NCBI RefSeq assembly: GCF_023684385.1
Contig: NZ_JAGSOJ010000001.1
Span: 496,001-560,000 of the forward strand
Reading direction: 5' to 3'
Origin: Oceanirhabdus seepicola
GTDB taxonomy: Bacteria > Bacillota > Clostridia > Clostridiales > Clostridiaceae
Length of the DNA stretch: 64,000 nucleotides
In this document: piece after piece, positions 26,670-34,796 of the stretch
Numbering within the stretch: the first letter of the stretch is position 1
Layout of the letters: each line of letters opens with the position of its first letter
Notes under the pieces: model-generated
Databases searched by the model: none
Told to the model about the DNA's origin: nothing
The model's input: the letters and a program-made list of their open reading frames with translations, nothing else
Program-made: the position numbers and the translations under genes

Positions 26670-26867
26670 TTAGATTACTTCGATGTTTCCAGCTTGAGGT
26701 CCTTTTTGTCCTTCGATTACTTCGAAAGAAACTTTTTGTCCCTCTTCTAAAGATTTGTATCCTTCTTTATTGATTTGAGAGAAGTGAGCGAATAAGTCAG
26801 TTCCTTCCTCTGTAGTGATGAATCCAAATCCTTTTTCTGCGTTAAACCATTTAACTGTTCCAGTCAT
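26670..26867 (-). CDS. Cold-shock protein 2 (CspA family)
   Basis: This 65-residue cold-shock domain protein is nearly identical to copy 1 (differences include [14 protein letters not shown] in place of [14 protein letters not shown]). RNP1 KGFGFITT is intact, but RNP2 reads DLFAHFS. It has its own leader with the RBS-overlapping hairpin (arms 26881-26891 and 26925-26935) and its own terminator, so it is an independent unit rather than a member of a three-gene operon. It acts as an RNA chaperone in the cytoplasm. Confidence 0.97.
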   Translation of the reverse strand: MTGTVKWFNAEKGFGFITTEEGTDLFAHFSQINKEGYKSLEEGQKVSFEVIEGQKGPQAGNIEVI

Positions 26868-27050
26868 AATTTTCTACCTCCGAAATTTTTATTTTCCTTA
26901 AATCTTTGTAAAAATGAATATCCATAAAAATTTCGAAATGTATAACAATCTATATAATTCTAAATTTTTTCTAAATACTTCACTTACTACGAAGCAAGGT
27001 GCTTATTACATATTATCGCATAATGAATAAAAAAGCAACCCTTTTTTTAT
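26868..27050 (-). promoter_or_regulatory. Conserved csp leader 2
   Basis: The same leader architecture as for gene 1: CGAAATTTTTA can pair with TAAAAATTTCG (26925-26935 with 26881-26891) next to the GGAGG, and the upstream block GCACCTTGCTTCGTAGTAAG is retained. The flank upstream of the leader differs. Confidence 0.6.
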
Positions 27051-27148
27051 TTTTTTCATGATTTTTCTATTAATTTATTTAATGTATTGATATCAATTGG
27101 TTCATATATATTAATTTCTTTTGTATTTAAAATTTTATAAAAACAAAA

Positions 27149-27174
27149 AAACCCTATACCAAAAGCATAGGGTT
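27149..27174 (-). terminator. Terminator of csp gene 3
   Basis: AAACCCTAT/ATAGGGTTT with a T run on the minus strand. The accompanying small hairpin (about 27186-27203) has drifted. Confidence 0.8.
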
Positions 27175-27214
27175 TAATCTGCTAGAATTCCCATAAGGGA
27201 GAACTAATCTAAAA

Positions 27215-27412
27215 TTAGATAGTTTCGATGTTTCCAGCTTGAGGTCCTTTTTGTCCTTCGATGATTTCGAAAGAAACTTTTTGTCCCTCTTCTAAAGATT
27301 TGTATCCTTCTTTATTGATTTGAGAGAAATGAGCGAATACGTCATTTCCTTCCTCTGTAGTGATGAATCCAAATCCTTTTTCTGAATTAAACCATTTAAC
27401 TGTTCCAGTCAT
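27215..27412 (-). CDS. Cold-shock protein 3 (CspA family)
   Basis: This is the third tandem 65-residue cold-shock protein, with [11 protein letters not shown] in place of [11 protein letters not shown] and both RNA-binding motifs intact. It is the first of the array on the minus strand and lies divergent from the DEAD-box helicase gene (286 bases between start codons). Cold-shock proteins and DEAD-box helicases cooperate in keeping mRNA unstructured at low temperature, so shared regulation from this divergent region is plausible. Confidence 0.97.
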   Translation of the reverse strand: MTGTVKWFNSEKGFGFITTEEGNDVFAHFSQINKEGYKSLEEGQKVSFEIIEGQKGPQAGNIETI

Positions 27413-27590
27413 AATTCTTACCTCCGAAATTTTTATTTTTCCTTAAATCTCTGTAAAAATGAATATCTATAAAAATTTCGATATGTATAATACTATACGT
27501 AATTCTAAATTTTTTCTAAATAATTCTTTTACTGCGAAACAAGGTACCTTAATCATAATAGCTTACAATCTATAAAAAAGCAATACTTTT
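27413..27590 (-). promoter_or_regulatory. Conserved csp leader 3
   Basis: The most diverged of the three leaders, yet the RBS-overlapping hairpin is kept (ATAAAAATTTCG at 27469-27480 with CGAAATTTTTAT at 27425-27436), as is the CCTTGTTTCGCAGTAA block. Retention of pairing despite drift nearby supports function. Confidence 0.6.
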
Positions 27591-27697
27591 ATTATTAATG
27601 TTTTTTTTTCTTCTTTATGATAATATGATATATAAGTAACATCAATATTTATAGCATGATTACAAACAAAAGAATTTTTTTATGGAAGGTATATAAT

Positions 27698-28933
27698 ATG
27701 ATGAATTTTAAAGATTTAAAAGTTAAAGATGAGATTGTCTCCGCTTTAGCAAATAAGGGAATTAAGACACCTACACCTATTCAAGAGGAATGCATCCCTC
27801 TAATACTTAATGGAAAAGATGTAATAGCTGAAGCTCAAACTGGTACAGGAAAAACACTAGCTTTCTTAATACCCTTCTTTCAAACTCTAGATACTAAAAA
27901 CAAAGCAGTACAAGGGTTGATAGTTACACCTACACGTGAACTAGCTATACAGATAACATCTGAAGCCGAAAAATTTTGTGAAGGTAAAGATATTAATATA
28001 TTAGCTGCATATGGAGGGAAAGATATTTCTTCTCAAGTAAATAAACTTAATAATAACATTTCTCTTGTTATAGCAACACCTGGAAGACTTATTGACCACT
28101 TAAAAAGAAATACAATTAATCTTAAATCATTAAAAACCCTAATACTTGATGAAGCAGATCAAATGCTTTTAATGGGATTCAAGAACGAAATAGAAGAAAT
28201 AGTCAAGTCTTGCCCTAAGAAACGTCAAACATTATGTTTCTCAGCTACAATAAGTTCAGAAGTAAAGAAGTTAGCTTATAGATTTACAAATGAACCTGCA
28301 CTAGTTGTTATAGAAAAAGACGAGGTTATTTTAGAGAATATTAAACAAGAACTTGTTGAAGTTTCTGATAGAACTAAGCAAAATGCTCTTTGTACTGTTT
28401 TAAATGAAGATAACCCATTCATGGCAATCATCTTCTGTAGAACTAAACGTAGAGTTGATGATCTCGAAGAAGTTTTATATTCAAGAGGATATAACTGCCA
28501 AAAACTACATAGTGACATTAAGCAGTCTAAACGTGAACAAATCATGAAATCCTATAAAAATGCGGAAATTCAATATCTTATAGCGACTGATGTTGCTGCT
28601 AGAGGACTCGATATTTCAGGGGTAACTCATATATACAACTATGATATTCCTGAAAAACCTGAAGGATATATACATCGTATTGGAAGAACAGGTAGAGCTG
28701 GTCATAAAGGATACACTTGTATGTTTGTTGCTCAAAAAGATTTACCACTTCTTAATGAACTTCAAAAGCACATTAAAATGTCTATTCCTCATAGAACACT
28801 TCCTTATACTAGAGAAGAATTCAATAAGATTGAAGTAAGAAGCACTAGACCATTATCTAGAAAATTAAAAAGAATCAATGCAGAGGCTAAACAAAAAAGA
28901 ACTGCTTCAAATTCAAGAAACTCAAGAAGATAA
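27698..28933 (+). CDS. DEAD-box RNA helicase
   Basis: This 411-residue ATP-dependent RNA helicase has the full motif set: Q motif TPTPIQEECIPLI, Walker A AQTGTGKT, PTRELAIQ, TPGRLIDHL, DEAD, SAT, then IFCRTKRR, VAARGLDISGV and HRIGRTGRAGHKG. It has a short basic tail (KRTASNSRNSRR) and no extra RNA-binding domain, similar to the shorter CshA/CshB-like enzymes. I start at 27698, with GGAAGG 8 bases upstream; the open frame extends 14 codons further without an RBS. It lies divergent from the cold-shock array and is terminated by a long hairpin at 28940-28990. Likely roles are mRNA decay and ribosome assembly in the cold. Confidence 0.93.
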   Translation: MMNFKDLKVKDEIVSALANKGIKTPTPIQEECIPLILNGKDVIAEAQTGTGKTLAFLIPFFQTLDTKNKAVQGLIVTPTRELAIQITSEAEKFCEGKDINILAAYGGKDISSQVNKLNNNISLVIATPGRLIDHLKRNTINLKSLKTLILDEADQMLLMGFKNEIEEIVKSCPKKRQTLCFSATISSEVKKLAYRFTNEPALVVIEKDEVILENIKQELVEVSDRTKQNALCTVLNEDNPFMAIIFCRTKRRVDDLEEVLYSRGYNCQKLHSDIKQSKREQIMKSYKNAEIQYLIATDVAARGLDISGVTHIYNYDIPEKPEGYIHRIGRTGRAGHKGYTCMFVAQKDLPLLNELQKHIKMSIPHRTLPYTREEFNKIEVRSTRPLSRKLKRINAEAKQKRTASNSRNSRR

Positions 28934-28939
28934 ACCAAG

Positions 28940-28990
28940 GAGCTGTCTCAAAATGATTTTAAAAAATCATTTTGAGAATTAGCTCTTTTT
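28940..28990 (+). terminator. Terminator of the DEAD-box helicase gene
   Basis: A long hairpin (GAGCT...TCTCAAAATGATT pairing with AATCATTTTGAGA...AGCTC) is followed by a run of seven T. Confidence 0.85.
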
Positions 28991-29016
28991 TTATTACCAT
29001 CTTTTCATTTTTTCTA

Positions 29017-29043
29017 TTGACACATTTTACCACTTGTTATACT
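29017..29043 (+). promoter_or_regulatory. Probable promoter of the hydrolase gene
   Basis: TTGACA (29017-29022) and TATACT (29038-29043) with 15 bases between, slightly short for a sigma-A promoter but both boxes are near consensus. The start codon lies about 54 bases downstream. Confidence 0.5.
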
Positions 29044-29096
29044 ATATATATAACAGATAGATAATGTATAATTATTTTTCACATGGAGGTAATATT

Positions 29097-30554
29097 ATGA
29101 ATAGATCGAAAATGGTTTTTACTATTTTACTTTTAGTTATTTTTGTTTCCTCAATATCTGCATGTACAAACTCATCATCAGTTATCAATGAGAACAACAC
29201 ATCTAATGCAGTTGAAAATGTCAATACTAATAAAAATACTTCCCCAAAAGAAGAAAAAGAAAGTTCCTCTAATGATACGTTAGAGAATAATGTATCAGAA
29301 GAAATAGAAATAAAAATAAATGATATTTTCATCCTAATAAATAATAGAGAGTACGATAAGTTGTATCCCTCTTTTACTGAACAATTTAGAAGTCAAGTTT
29401 CTAAAGAACAGTTTGTAACTTTATTTGAACAATCATTTAATAATTTAAGTAAATTAAAAGGCATTGAATCTATCATTCCTGATAAAATTACCGGGCAAGA
29501 AGTATATCACGTAAAAGTTAACTTTGAAAAGGAAGATATTCCATTCTTGATCGCTTTTGATAAAGATGGATTAATCACAGCTCTAGTTGTTGATAATACA
29601 ATTCAAGATGATGAATCTTCTAAGGATGATACTGATTCAAATCCACTTATTGAGGAAATTACAATTACTATTGGCACCTCACCTTGGGAACTACCTGGTA
29701 AATTGACACTTCCTAAAGATGACAGAACCACTAAATTACCAGCTGTAATACTTGTTCATGGTTCAGGTCCTAATGATATGGATGAAACAATTGGACCTAA
29801 TAAAGTTTTCAGAGATATTGCTCATGGTTTATCAGAACAAGGAGTAGCAGTATTGAGATATAACAAACGTAATAGAGTTTATTCTATGCCTGAGTCATAT
29901 ACAGCTCAAGAATTAGTTATTGAAGATGTTCTAGAAGCTTATAAATACCTTTCTGCTCATCCTTCAATTGATAAGAGTAAAATTTATGTTGCAGGCCACA
30001 GTCTTGGGGGATGGTTAATCCCAAAAATTGCAAAACAATTACCTGAAGGTGCTGGATTCATATCACTAGCAGGTCCAACAAGAGCTTTTTCAGTAACTAT
30101 AAAAGAACAATTAGATTATTTACTCTCATTGGAGCTAAATAAAAGCGAGCAAGCACAAAAGGCTTTGAATATGATGAAAGAACAAACAAATAATCTCGAA
30201 ACAGGCAATCTATCCGATAATGCTTTTGAAAACCTTTTAGCTCATCCTAAAGACTTTTGGCTAGATCTTGAGGGATATATAGCTGCTAATGAGTACAAAT
30301 CAATCACTCAACCTCTTCTTGTTCTACAAGGTGAGATGGATTATCAGGTGAGTATGAAGGATTTTGAAGCTTGGAAAAGTATACTTTCTTATAGAAATGA
30401 TGTTACATTCAAATCCTACAGTAATTTAACACATCTTTTCATGGAAAGCAATTCAAAAACAGAACTTAGTACCCCATCAGATTATTCTGTTGCAACACAT
30501 GTATCTCCTGAACTTATGAAAGATATTGTAGAATGGATAAATAGTCTTAAATAA
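29097..30554 (+). CDS. Lipoprotein alpha/beta hydrolase with DUF3887 domain
   Basis: This 485-residue protein is secreted and lipid-anchored (lipobox ISAC, Cys at about 24). After an acidic linker comes a DUF3887-like domain (about 67-165; REYDKLYPSFTEQFRSQVS) and then an alpha/beta hydrolase (about 185-485). Hydrolase marks are VILVHGSGPNDMDETIGPNK for the oxyanion region, the nucleophile in VAGHSLGGWLIP, a probable acid in VLQGEMDYQV, and the catalytic His in SNLTHLFM. It resembles secreted clostridial esterases; the substrate is unknown. GGAGG lies before the ATG at 29097. Confidence 0.87.
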   Translation: MNRSKMVFTILLLVIFVSSISACTNSSSVINENNTSNAVENVNTNKNTSPKEEKESSSNDTLENNVSEEIEIKINDIFILINNREYDKLYPSFTEQFRSQVSKEQFVTLFEQSFNNLSKLKGIESIIPDKITGQEVYHVKVNFEKEDIPFLIAFDKDGLITALVVDNTIQDDESSKDDTDSNPLIEEITITIGTSPWELPGKLTLPKDDRTTKLPAVILVHGSGPNDMDETIGPNKVFRDIAHGLSEQGVAVLRYNKRNRVYSMPESYTAQELVIEDVLEAYKYLSAHPSIDKSKIYVAGHSLGGWLIPKIAKQLPEGAGFISLAGPTRAFSVTIKEQLDYLLSLELNKSEQAQKALNMMKEQTNNLETGNLSDNAFENLLAHPKDFWLDLEGYIAANEYKSITQPLLVLQGEMDYQVSMKDFEAWKSILSYRNDVTFKSYSNLTHLFMESNSKTELSTPSDYSVATHVSPELMKDIVEWINSLK

Positions 30555-30570
30555 TTAATTTTATAAATAA

Positions 30571-30597
30571 AAAAGCTGAAAAATCTTCAGCTTTTTT
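30571..30597. terminator. Bidirectional terminator
   Basis: AAAAGCTGAA/TTCAGCTTTT with T runs on both strands, between the convergent hydrolase and ABC-F genes. Confidence 0.9.
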
Positions 30598-30608
30598 ATT
30601 GTGTTGAC

Positions 30609-32504
30609 TTATACTGCAGATGCCGTTTCCCACACCTCATATAATTTTTCTAGTTCTTTAGATAACTCGCCATATTCGTAATACTCCTCATTTGTTGTTC
30701 TATCTGAAAACCCGTCTTCCATAACCTTTAATTTTTCCTCAAGTAATAATATATTATTTTCAATATTCTCCATTTCCATCTGTTTCTTCTTTTCACTCTT
30801 TACCTTATTGTTTACCTTCTCACGCCGTGTTTTCTTTTGTTTATCTATCTGTTGAATATTCTTCTCCTTTTGAACCTCTTTTTTAGTTTTCAAATAGAAT
30901 TCATAATTTCCATTATAGGTAGTAGCCCTTTTATCTTCTATTTCTATAATTTTATTTACACAATTATTAAGATAGTATCTATCATGAGCTACAGATATCA
31001 CAGTTCCTCTAAACAATCTAATTGCATTCTCCACTGCTTCCCTAGATTCAAGATCAAGGTGATTCGTTGGTTCATCAAGTATTAAACAATTAATATTCAT
31101 CAACATCATCTTAGCAAGTACCACTCTAACCTTCTCTCCCCCACTCAATACCTTTAATTTAGCATTTCCTTCATCCCCATAAAACTGAAATCTTGAAATA
31201 TACACTTTAGCTTGCTTAATATCAATATCCTTTACACTCATGATTTCCTCAAGTATGCTTCTCTCCTCGTCCTCAAAAGATATATGCTGTCCTAAGTAGC
31301 AATATTCGACCCACTCCCCTAGTCTCATAGCTCCTTCATAATTTGTATCCTTCCTTAAAAGTATATTTAAAAGAGTAGTCTTACCACACCCATTAGTCCC
31401 TATTATTGCAACTCGCTCTCCTCCACAAATATGAAAATTCACATCTTCTAACAATGTGTTTCCATCAAATGATTTACTTAGATTTTTCGCCCATGCAATA
31501 TCTTTACTAGCTTTCTTGATATTATTTAACTTAAAATTAGGTCCAACCTTCTCATTAATGTGTTCATCTTTCTTTAAACCTGAAGCACTAGAAGATATTT
31601 TTTCTTTTAATCTTTCAATTTCTTTTTCTTTACTTTCTGCTGCCTTAAATTTTCTCATACTCCTCAAGTTTTGCACTTGCTTCTTTTTATCTCTTATTTG
31701 TTTTTTAGTATTTTTCTGCTCCTTTAGGTAATATTCTCTCATTATCTTTTTTTGCTCTATGAAAGAGGAATATGAACATTTCTTCTCAATTATAGTTCCT
31801 CCTTCTAGTTCTGCAATTCTTGTTATAACTCTATCCAAGAAATATCTATCATGAGATACAATCAATACTCCCCCATTAAATCTTTTCAAAAATTCCTCTA
31901 ACCACTCTATAACCTTTATATCCAAATGATTTGTTGGCTCATCAAGTATCAATAAGTCAGGTTCTTCTATTAAAATCCTTGCTAGAATAACTCTCATTTT
32001 TTCTCCACCACTAAGTTTATCTATTGAAATTAAGAGCACCTCTTCCTTTAATCCTAATCCTAAAAGTATTTTTTTAATCTTGTTTTGTACCGTATACCCA
32101 TCTATACTTTCATATTTTCCCATAATCTCAGAGTATTTTTTCATAAGTCCTTCATAATACTCTGAACCATATTCCTCTGCACAGCTCTCCATTTCCCTCT
32201 CTAAAGCCTTCATTTTTTTCTCAAGCTTGAATGCCTTTTCATAATATAAAGCGTTCTTATGGTCTCCTTTTAACTCCTCCATGTGCTGTGAAAGATATCC
32301 GACCTTTGCTGCTTTTTCTTTTATAACTTGCCCATCATCAGCTACTTCATAACCAACAGCTATCTTTAACAACGTACTTTTACCACACCCATTACTTCCA
32401 ATAAGAGCTACTCGTTCACCTCTCTCAACACTTAAATTTGCCCCTCTTAATACTCTCTTTTCATCAAATTCCTTATGAATATTATTGAATTTTAATAAAC
32501 TCAT
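30609..32504 (-). CDS. ABC-F family ATPase (ribosome-associated)
   Basis: This 631-residue protein has two ABC ATPase cassettes and no membrane domain, the ABC-F layout. Cassette 1 has GSNGCGKST, LSGGEKMRV and DEPTNHLD; cassette 2 has GTNGCGKTT, LSGGEKVRV and DEPTNHLD. The charged linker between them (about 235-325) and a C-terminal coiled coil are present. ABC-F proteins bind the ribosomal E site and either aid translation or protect the ribosome from antibiotics. A long leader with a reading frame and a terminator directly before the gene points to drug-inducible control as in vmlR or msr-type genes, but the subclass is not proven. GGAGGAG lies before the ATG. Confidence 0.9.
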   Translation of the reverse strand: MSLLKFNNIHKEFDEKRVLRGANLSVERGERVALIGSNGCGKSTLLKIAVGYEVADDGQVIKEKAAKVGYLSQHMEELKGDHKNALYYEKAFKLEKKMKALEREMESCAEEYGSEYYEGLMKKYSEIMGKYESIDGYTVQNKIKKILLGLGLKEEVLLISIDKLSGGEKMRVILARILIEEPDLLILDEPTNHLDIKVIEWLEEFLKRFNGGVLIVSHDRYFLDRVITRIAELEGGTIIEKKCSYSSFIEQKKIMREYYLKEQKNTKKQIRDKKKQVQNLRSMRKFKAAESKEKEIERLKEKISSSASGLKKDEHINEKVGPNFKLNNIKKASKDIAWAKNLSKSFDGNTLLEDVNFHICGGERVAIIGTNGCGKTTLLNILLRKDTNYEGAMRLGEWVEYCYLGQHISFEDEERSILEEIMSVKDIDIKQAKVYISRFQFYGDEGNAKLKVLSGGEKVRVVLAKMMLMNINCLILDEPTNHLDLESREAVENAIRLFRGTVISVAHDRYYLNNCVNKIIEIEDKRATTYNGNYEFYLKTKKEVQKEKNIQQIDKQKKTRREKVNNKVKSEKKKQMEMENIENNILLLEEKLKVMEDGFSDRTTNEEYYEYGELSKELEKLYEVWETASAV

Positions 32505-32516
32505 ATCTTTCTCCTC

Positions 32517-32624
32517 CTAATATTTCGAATAAAAAAAGCCACGGAAATCCGCGGCTTTATAGCCACGAATGCAACTTTTCATCCGAAGCCAAATAACATT
32601 CAATTTTTTTATCATCATCATCAT
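32517..32624 (-). CDS. Upstream reading frame (leader peptide), 35 residues
   Basis: A 35-codon frame starting with four ATG codons and ending SKY-stop overlaps the terminator. Its C-terminal part reads RGYKAADFRGFFYSKY. The stop TAG lies within the Shine-Dalgarno of the ABC-F gene, so translation would be coupled. No clear RBS precedes the first ATG; an internal ATG at codon 15 is another possible start. Because codons 20-31 are the terminator stem itself, a ribosome stalled here would change RNA folding. Confidence 0.5.
   Translation of the reverse strand: MMMMIKKLNVIWLRMKSCIRGYKAADFRGFFYSKY
32531..32567 (-). promoter_or_regulatory. Terminator/antiterminator before the ABC-F gene
   Basis: Terminator: AGCCGCGG (32549-32556) pairs with CCGTGGCT (32537-32544), followed by seven U. 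Antiterminator: CGTGGCT (32561-32567) pairs with AGCCGCG (32550-32556). The two structures share one arm and exclude each other, which is the hallmark of transcription attenuation. Confidence 0.7.
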
Positions 32625-33039
32625 TGAATATAAATAGTAAATTAAAAGCTCTGTAACTTTATTTATAGGATTCATATAGTTAAACTTAATTTATCATGTC
32701 TCAAAATATCGAAGATTCTACGATTTTTAGACCTGTATAAATTAATAGTTTAACTTGAATCTCTATGAAAAGTCACAGAGCTAAAATATACATAAATAAT
32801 TAACCACTTAAGAAACACTTATTCAAAGTGCCTTAAATAATAAATTCACTATTTATTAGATAATTATAAAAGCAGATCATAGAGCTCGACAAATCAATTC
32901 ATAACAAATAAACACCTTATCCTTGAATTATAACTTCAAAAATAGATATATAATCTCACACCTAACAAACCTCTCAAAATATCTTTTTAAAAGGTTAACT
33001 ACACATCTTCAATTATATTATTTGTTAATTGCTGATTTC

Positions 33040-33162
33040 CCAGCTCGGCTACTTGAAAGGCATTTAGCTCCGTATAAAACTCACCGAATTAAATTTTGTT
33101 AATAATTATTCGGAGCAAATTCCGTAGCCCTTAGCTGGTACATCACAAGAAAATTTATACAT
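33040..33162 (-). promoter_or_regulatory. Structured leader with 18-codon reading frame
   Basis: GGAGGAG precedes an 18-codon frame, MYKFSCDVPAKGYGICSE (33106-33162). Within it, CCAGCT-aag-GGCTAC (33124-33138) can pair with GTAGCC-g-AGCTGG (33040-33052). Inside that loop, GCTCCG (33111-33116) can pair with CGGAGC, or CTCCGAAT with ATTCGGTGAG, as alternatives. The layout resembles leader-peptide attenuators of resistance genes. Confidence 0.5.
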
Positions 33163-33207
33163 AATCTTCTCCTCCTGTACCATATTTTATGAAATTACTT
33201 TTTTACT

Positions 33208-33236
33208 ATTTTACCATCTTTAAATATAATTTTCAA
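33208..33236 (-). promoter_or_regulatory. Promoter of the ABC-F leader transcript
   Basis: TTGAAA (33231-33236) and TAAAAT (33208-33213) are separated by exactly 17 bases. The predicted start is about 40 bases before the 18-codon reading frame. Confidence 0.6.
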
Positions 33237-33271
33237 TAGTTTTCAATTTATAAGGTTTTTACACAACAAAA

Positions 33272-33293
33272 GAACGCAGTTAAACTGCGCTCA
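33272..33293 (-). terminator. Second terminator behind trhA
   Basis: CGCAGTT/AACTGCG with a TTCTTTTG tail on the minus strand. Confidence 0.7.
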
Positions 33294-33302
33294 GGCTGTT
33301 GA

Positions 33303-33370
33303 AAAAGAACAATCTCATTGTCACTACGACTCGCTTTGCTGCTCAGTCTATTTGTACTCTTTGTTCTTTT
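33303..33370 (-). terminator. Long-loop hairpin directly after trhA
   Basis: TTGTTCTTTT (33361-33370) and AAAAGAACAA (33303-33312) form a 10-bp stem starting one base after the stop codon. The loop is 48 bases with the GC-richer core CAGCAAAGCGAGTCGTAGTG. The downstream arm ends in a T run. Confidence 0.65.
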
Positions 33371-34036
33371 CTATTTTAAATACAAAAATATTCCTAAAAA
33401 CTGAAATACACTTCCCCCTAGAACAAACAGGTGCCATATAGCATGATTAAATGGAATCTTCTTATTTACATAGAATATAACTCCTACTGTATAAGATATT
33501 CCCCCTGCTAGTAACCATATGAAGAAATTAAAATCTACTGCATCCAATAGTGGTTTTATTACAAAAACAACCATCCATCCCATAGCTATATATAAAAATA
33601 AAGATATCTTTTTAGATCGTTCCAAATCTTTCTTACTTAATAGTGTTATACTTACTCCAATTCCTGCTAGAATCCATACTGCTATTAACAAAAAGTACTT
33701 TTGCCATCCATTTAATGTTAGTAGCGCTATTGGCGTATATGTTCCTGCAATGAATAAATATATAGCCGAATGATCAATCACCCTTAGTACTTTCTTAATT
33801 TTTTCAATCCTACAACCATGATATAGAGTAGATGTTACATATGAAGTTGTTGAACAAACCCCATAAACAGCAAATCCTATAAATGAGCTAATATTTTTTG
33901 TCCAGTAAGCAGAAACTAGCAATGCTGCTGTACATATCACACTTAAAACAATACCAATTCCGTGTGTTATACTATTAGCAATTTCTTCCTTCAATGAGTA
34001 TTTGTTAATCAACAAATTCTGATTATTGTTATTCAT
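33371..34036 (-). CDS. trhA: Hemolysin III family (PAQR-like) membrane protein
   Basis: This 221-residue protein has seven predicted membrane helices and belongs to the hemolysin III/YqfA/TrhA branch of the PAQR family. Marks: EEIANSITHGIGIVLS at the start of helix 1, STLYHG after helix 2, RVIDHSAIYLFIAGTYTP in helix 3, and NHAIWHLFVLGGSVFQF in the last helices; the conserved His and Asp residues may bind metal. Members affect membrane lipid homeostasis, and the haemolysin name is historical. GGAGGGG lies before the ATG. It is a single gene, closed by two terminators. Confidence 0.9.
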   Translation of the reverse strand: MNNNNQNLLINKYSLKEEIANSITHGIGIVLSVICTAALLVSAYWTKNISSFIGFAVYGVCSTTSYVTSTLYHGCRIEKIKKVLRVIDHSAIYLFIAGTYTPIALLTLNGWQKYFLLIAVWILAGIGVSITLLSKKDLERSKKISLFLYIAMGWMVVFVIKPLLDAVDFNFFIWLLAGGISYTVGVIFYVNKKIPFNHAIWHLFVLGGSVFQFLGIFLYLK

Positions 34037-34220
34037 TAATACCCCTCCTTTTAATTAACTTGTGCATTAAATATACCCTAAAAATCTCATTATATATATC
34101 AAACTAATTACTACAAATATAACTGTCAACTATCTTCTTATATGATATCACTCTGCCTTCACTTCTTCAATGTTTTTCCATAAACAATGTCACCACTTAT
34201 AAAATTACGCAGGAAAATAG

Positions 34221-34240
34221 AGCAACGCTATATTGCTCTA
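34221..34240 (-). terminator. Terminator of the YdcZ pair
   Basis: AGAGCAA/TTGCTCT with ATTTTC after it on the minus strand. A second hairpin at 34271-34288 (ACTCTG/CAGAGT) faces the other way. Confidence 0.6.
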
Positions 34241-34316
34241 TAATGGAAAAAATCACTTAATTTTGTCTCACTCTGTTAGGGCAGAGTTTTCGTCATTTGT
34301 ACGTAAAATATTTATG

Positions 34317-34772
34317 TTATGAAGTTATCACCTTGTTTTTATCCTCGGCAACATCCTTTTTAGCAACAAGATATATACCGAAAGCTATCAATATTCCTCC
34401 TAAACATTTTCCTAATGAAAATGTATCATAGAATACTATATCTATAATTATTCCACATACTAATTGTCCAACAAACATCAAAATTGATGCGACTAATACT
34501 GGTATTTTAGGAAGTACTATATTACACAGACCTGTTACTCCTACTCCAACTGCTCCACCAAAGAATGCGTATACAGGAACCCCTTTTGGTGAGACAAACT
34601 CTACAATATTCATGGATATTCCTAGAGCAAGAACAATAGAAATAAGCAAGAATCCTGAAGCAAAATTTATGAGTACACCTTGTGCAACACCAACTTTTTC
34701 ACCTAATTGTGCATTTATAGATACAGATATCACTGTTAATATCCCTGCAATAATTGCTAAAGTAATATACAT
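34317..34772 (-). CDS. YdcZ/DUF606 membrane protein, subunit B
   Basis: This 151-residue protein has five predicted helices and belongs to the DUF606 (YdcZ) branch of the drug/metabolite transporter superfamily: INAQLGEKVGVAQGVLINFASG near the start is typical. It is the second gene of a two-gene operon, 24 bases after its paralogue, with AAAGGGG as RBS. DUF606 proteins are often encoded in pairs and probably work as heteromers. The substrate is unknown. The divergent Crp/Fnr-type regulator is a common companion and probably controls the pair. Confidence 0.87.
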   Translation of the reverse strand: MYITLAIIAGILTVISVSINAQLGEKVGVAQGVLINFASGFLLISIVLALGISMNIVEFVSPKGVPVYAFFGGAVGVGVTGLCNIVLPKIPVLVASILMFVGQLVCGIIIDIVFYDTFSLGKCLGGILIAFGIYLVAKKDVAEDKNKVITS

Positions 34773-34796
34773 TTATATCGCCCCTTTCATTTTCCT

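Larger units (their letters stand above)
32505..33370 (-). other. Long structured leader region of the ABC-F gene
   Basis: These 866 bases contain a promoter (33208-33236), a small reading frame with alternative hairpins (33040-33162), about 400 bases of AT-rich sequence without clear features, a 35-codon upstream reading frame (32517-32624) and an intrinsic terminator directly before the ABC-F start. A terminator for the opposite neighbour sits at 33272-33293. Confidence 0.6.

Noticed and set aside
34271..34288. Terminator of the YdcZ operon
   Set aside because: The T run is on the plus strand, the wrong side for that operon; the hairpin at 34221-34240 fits better.
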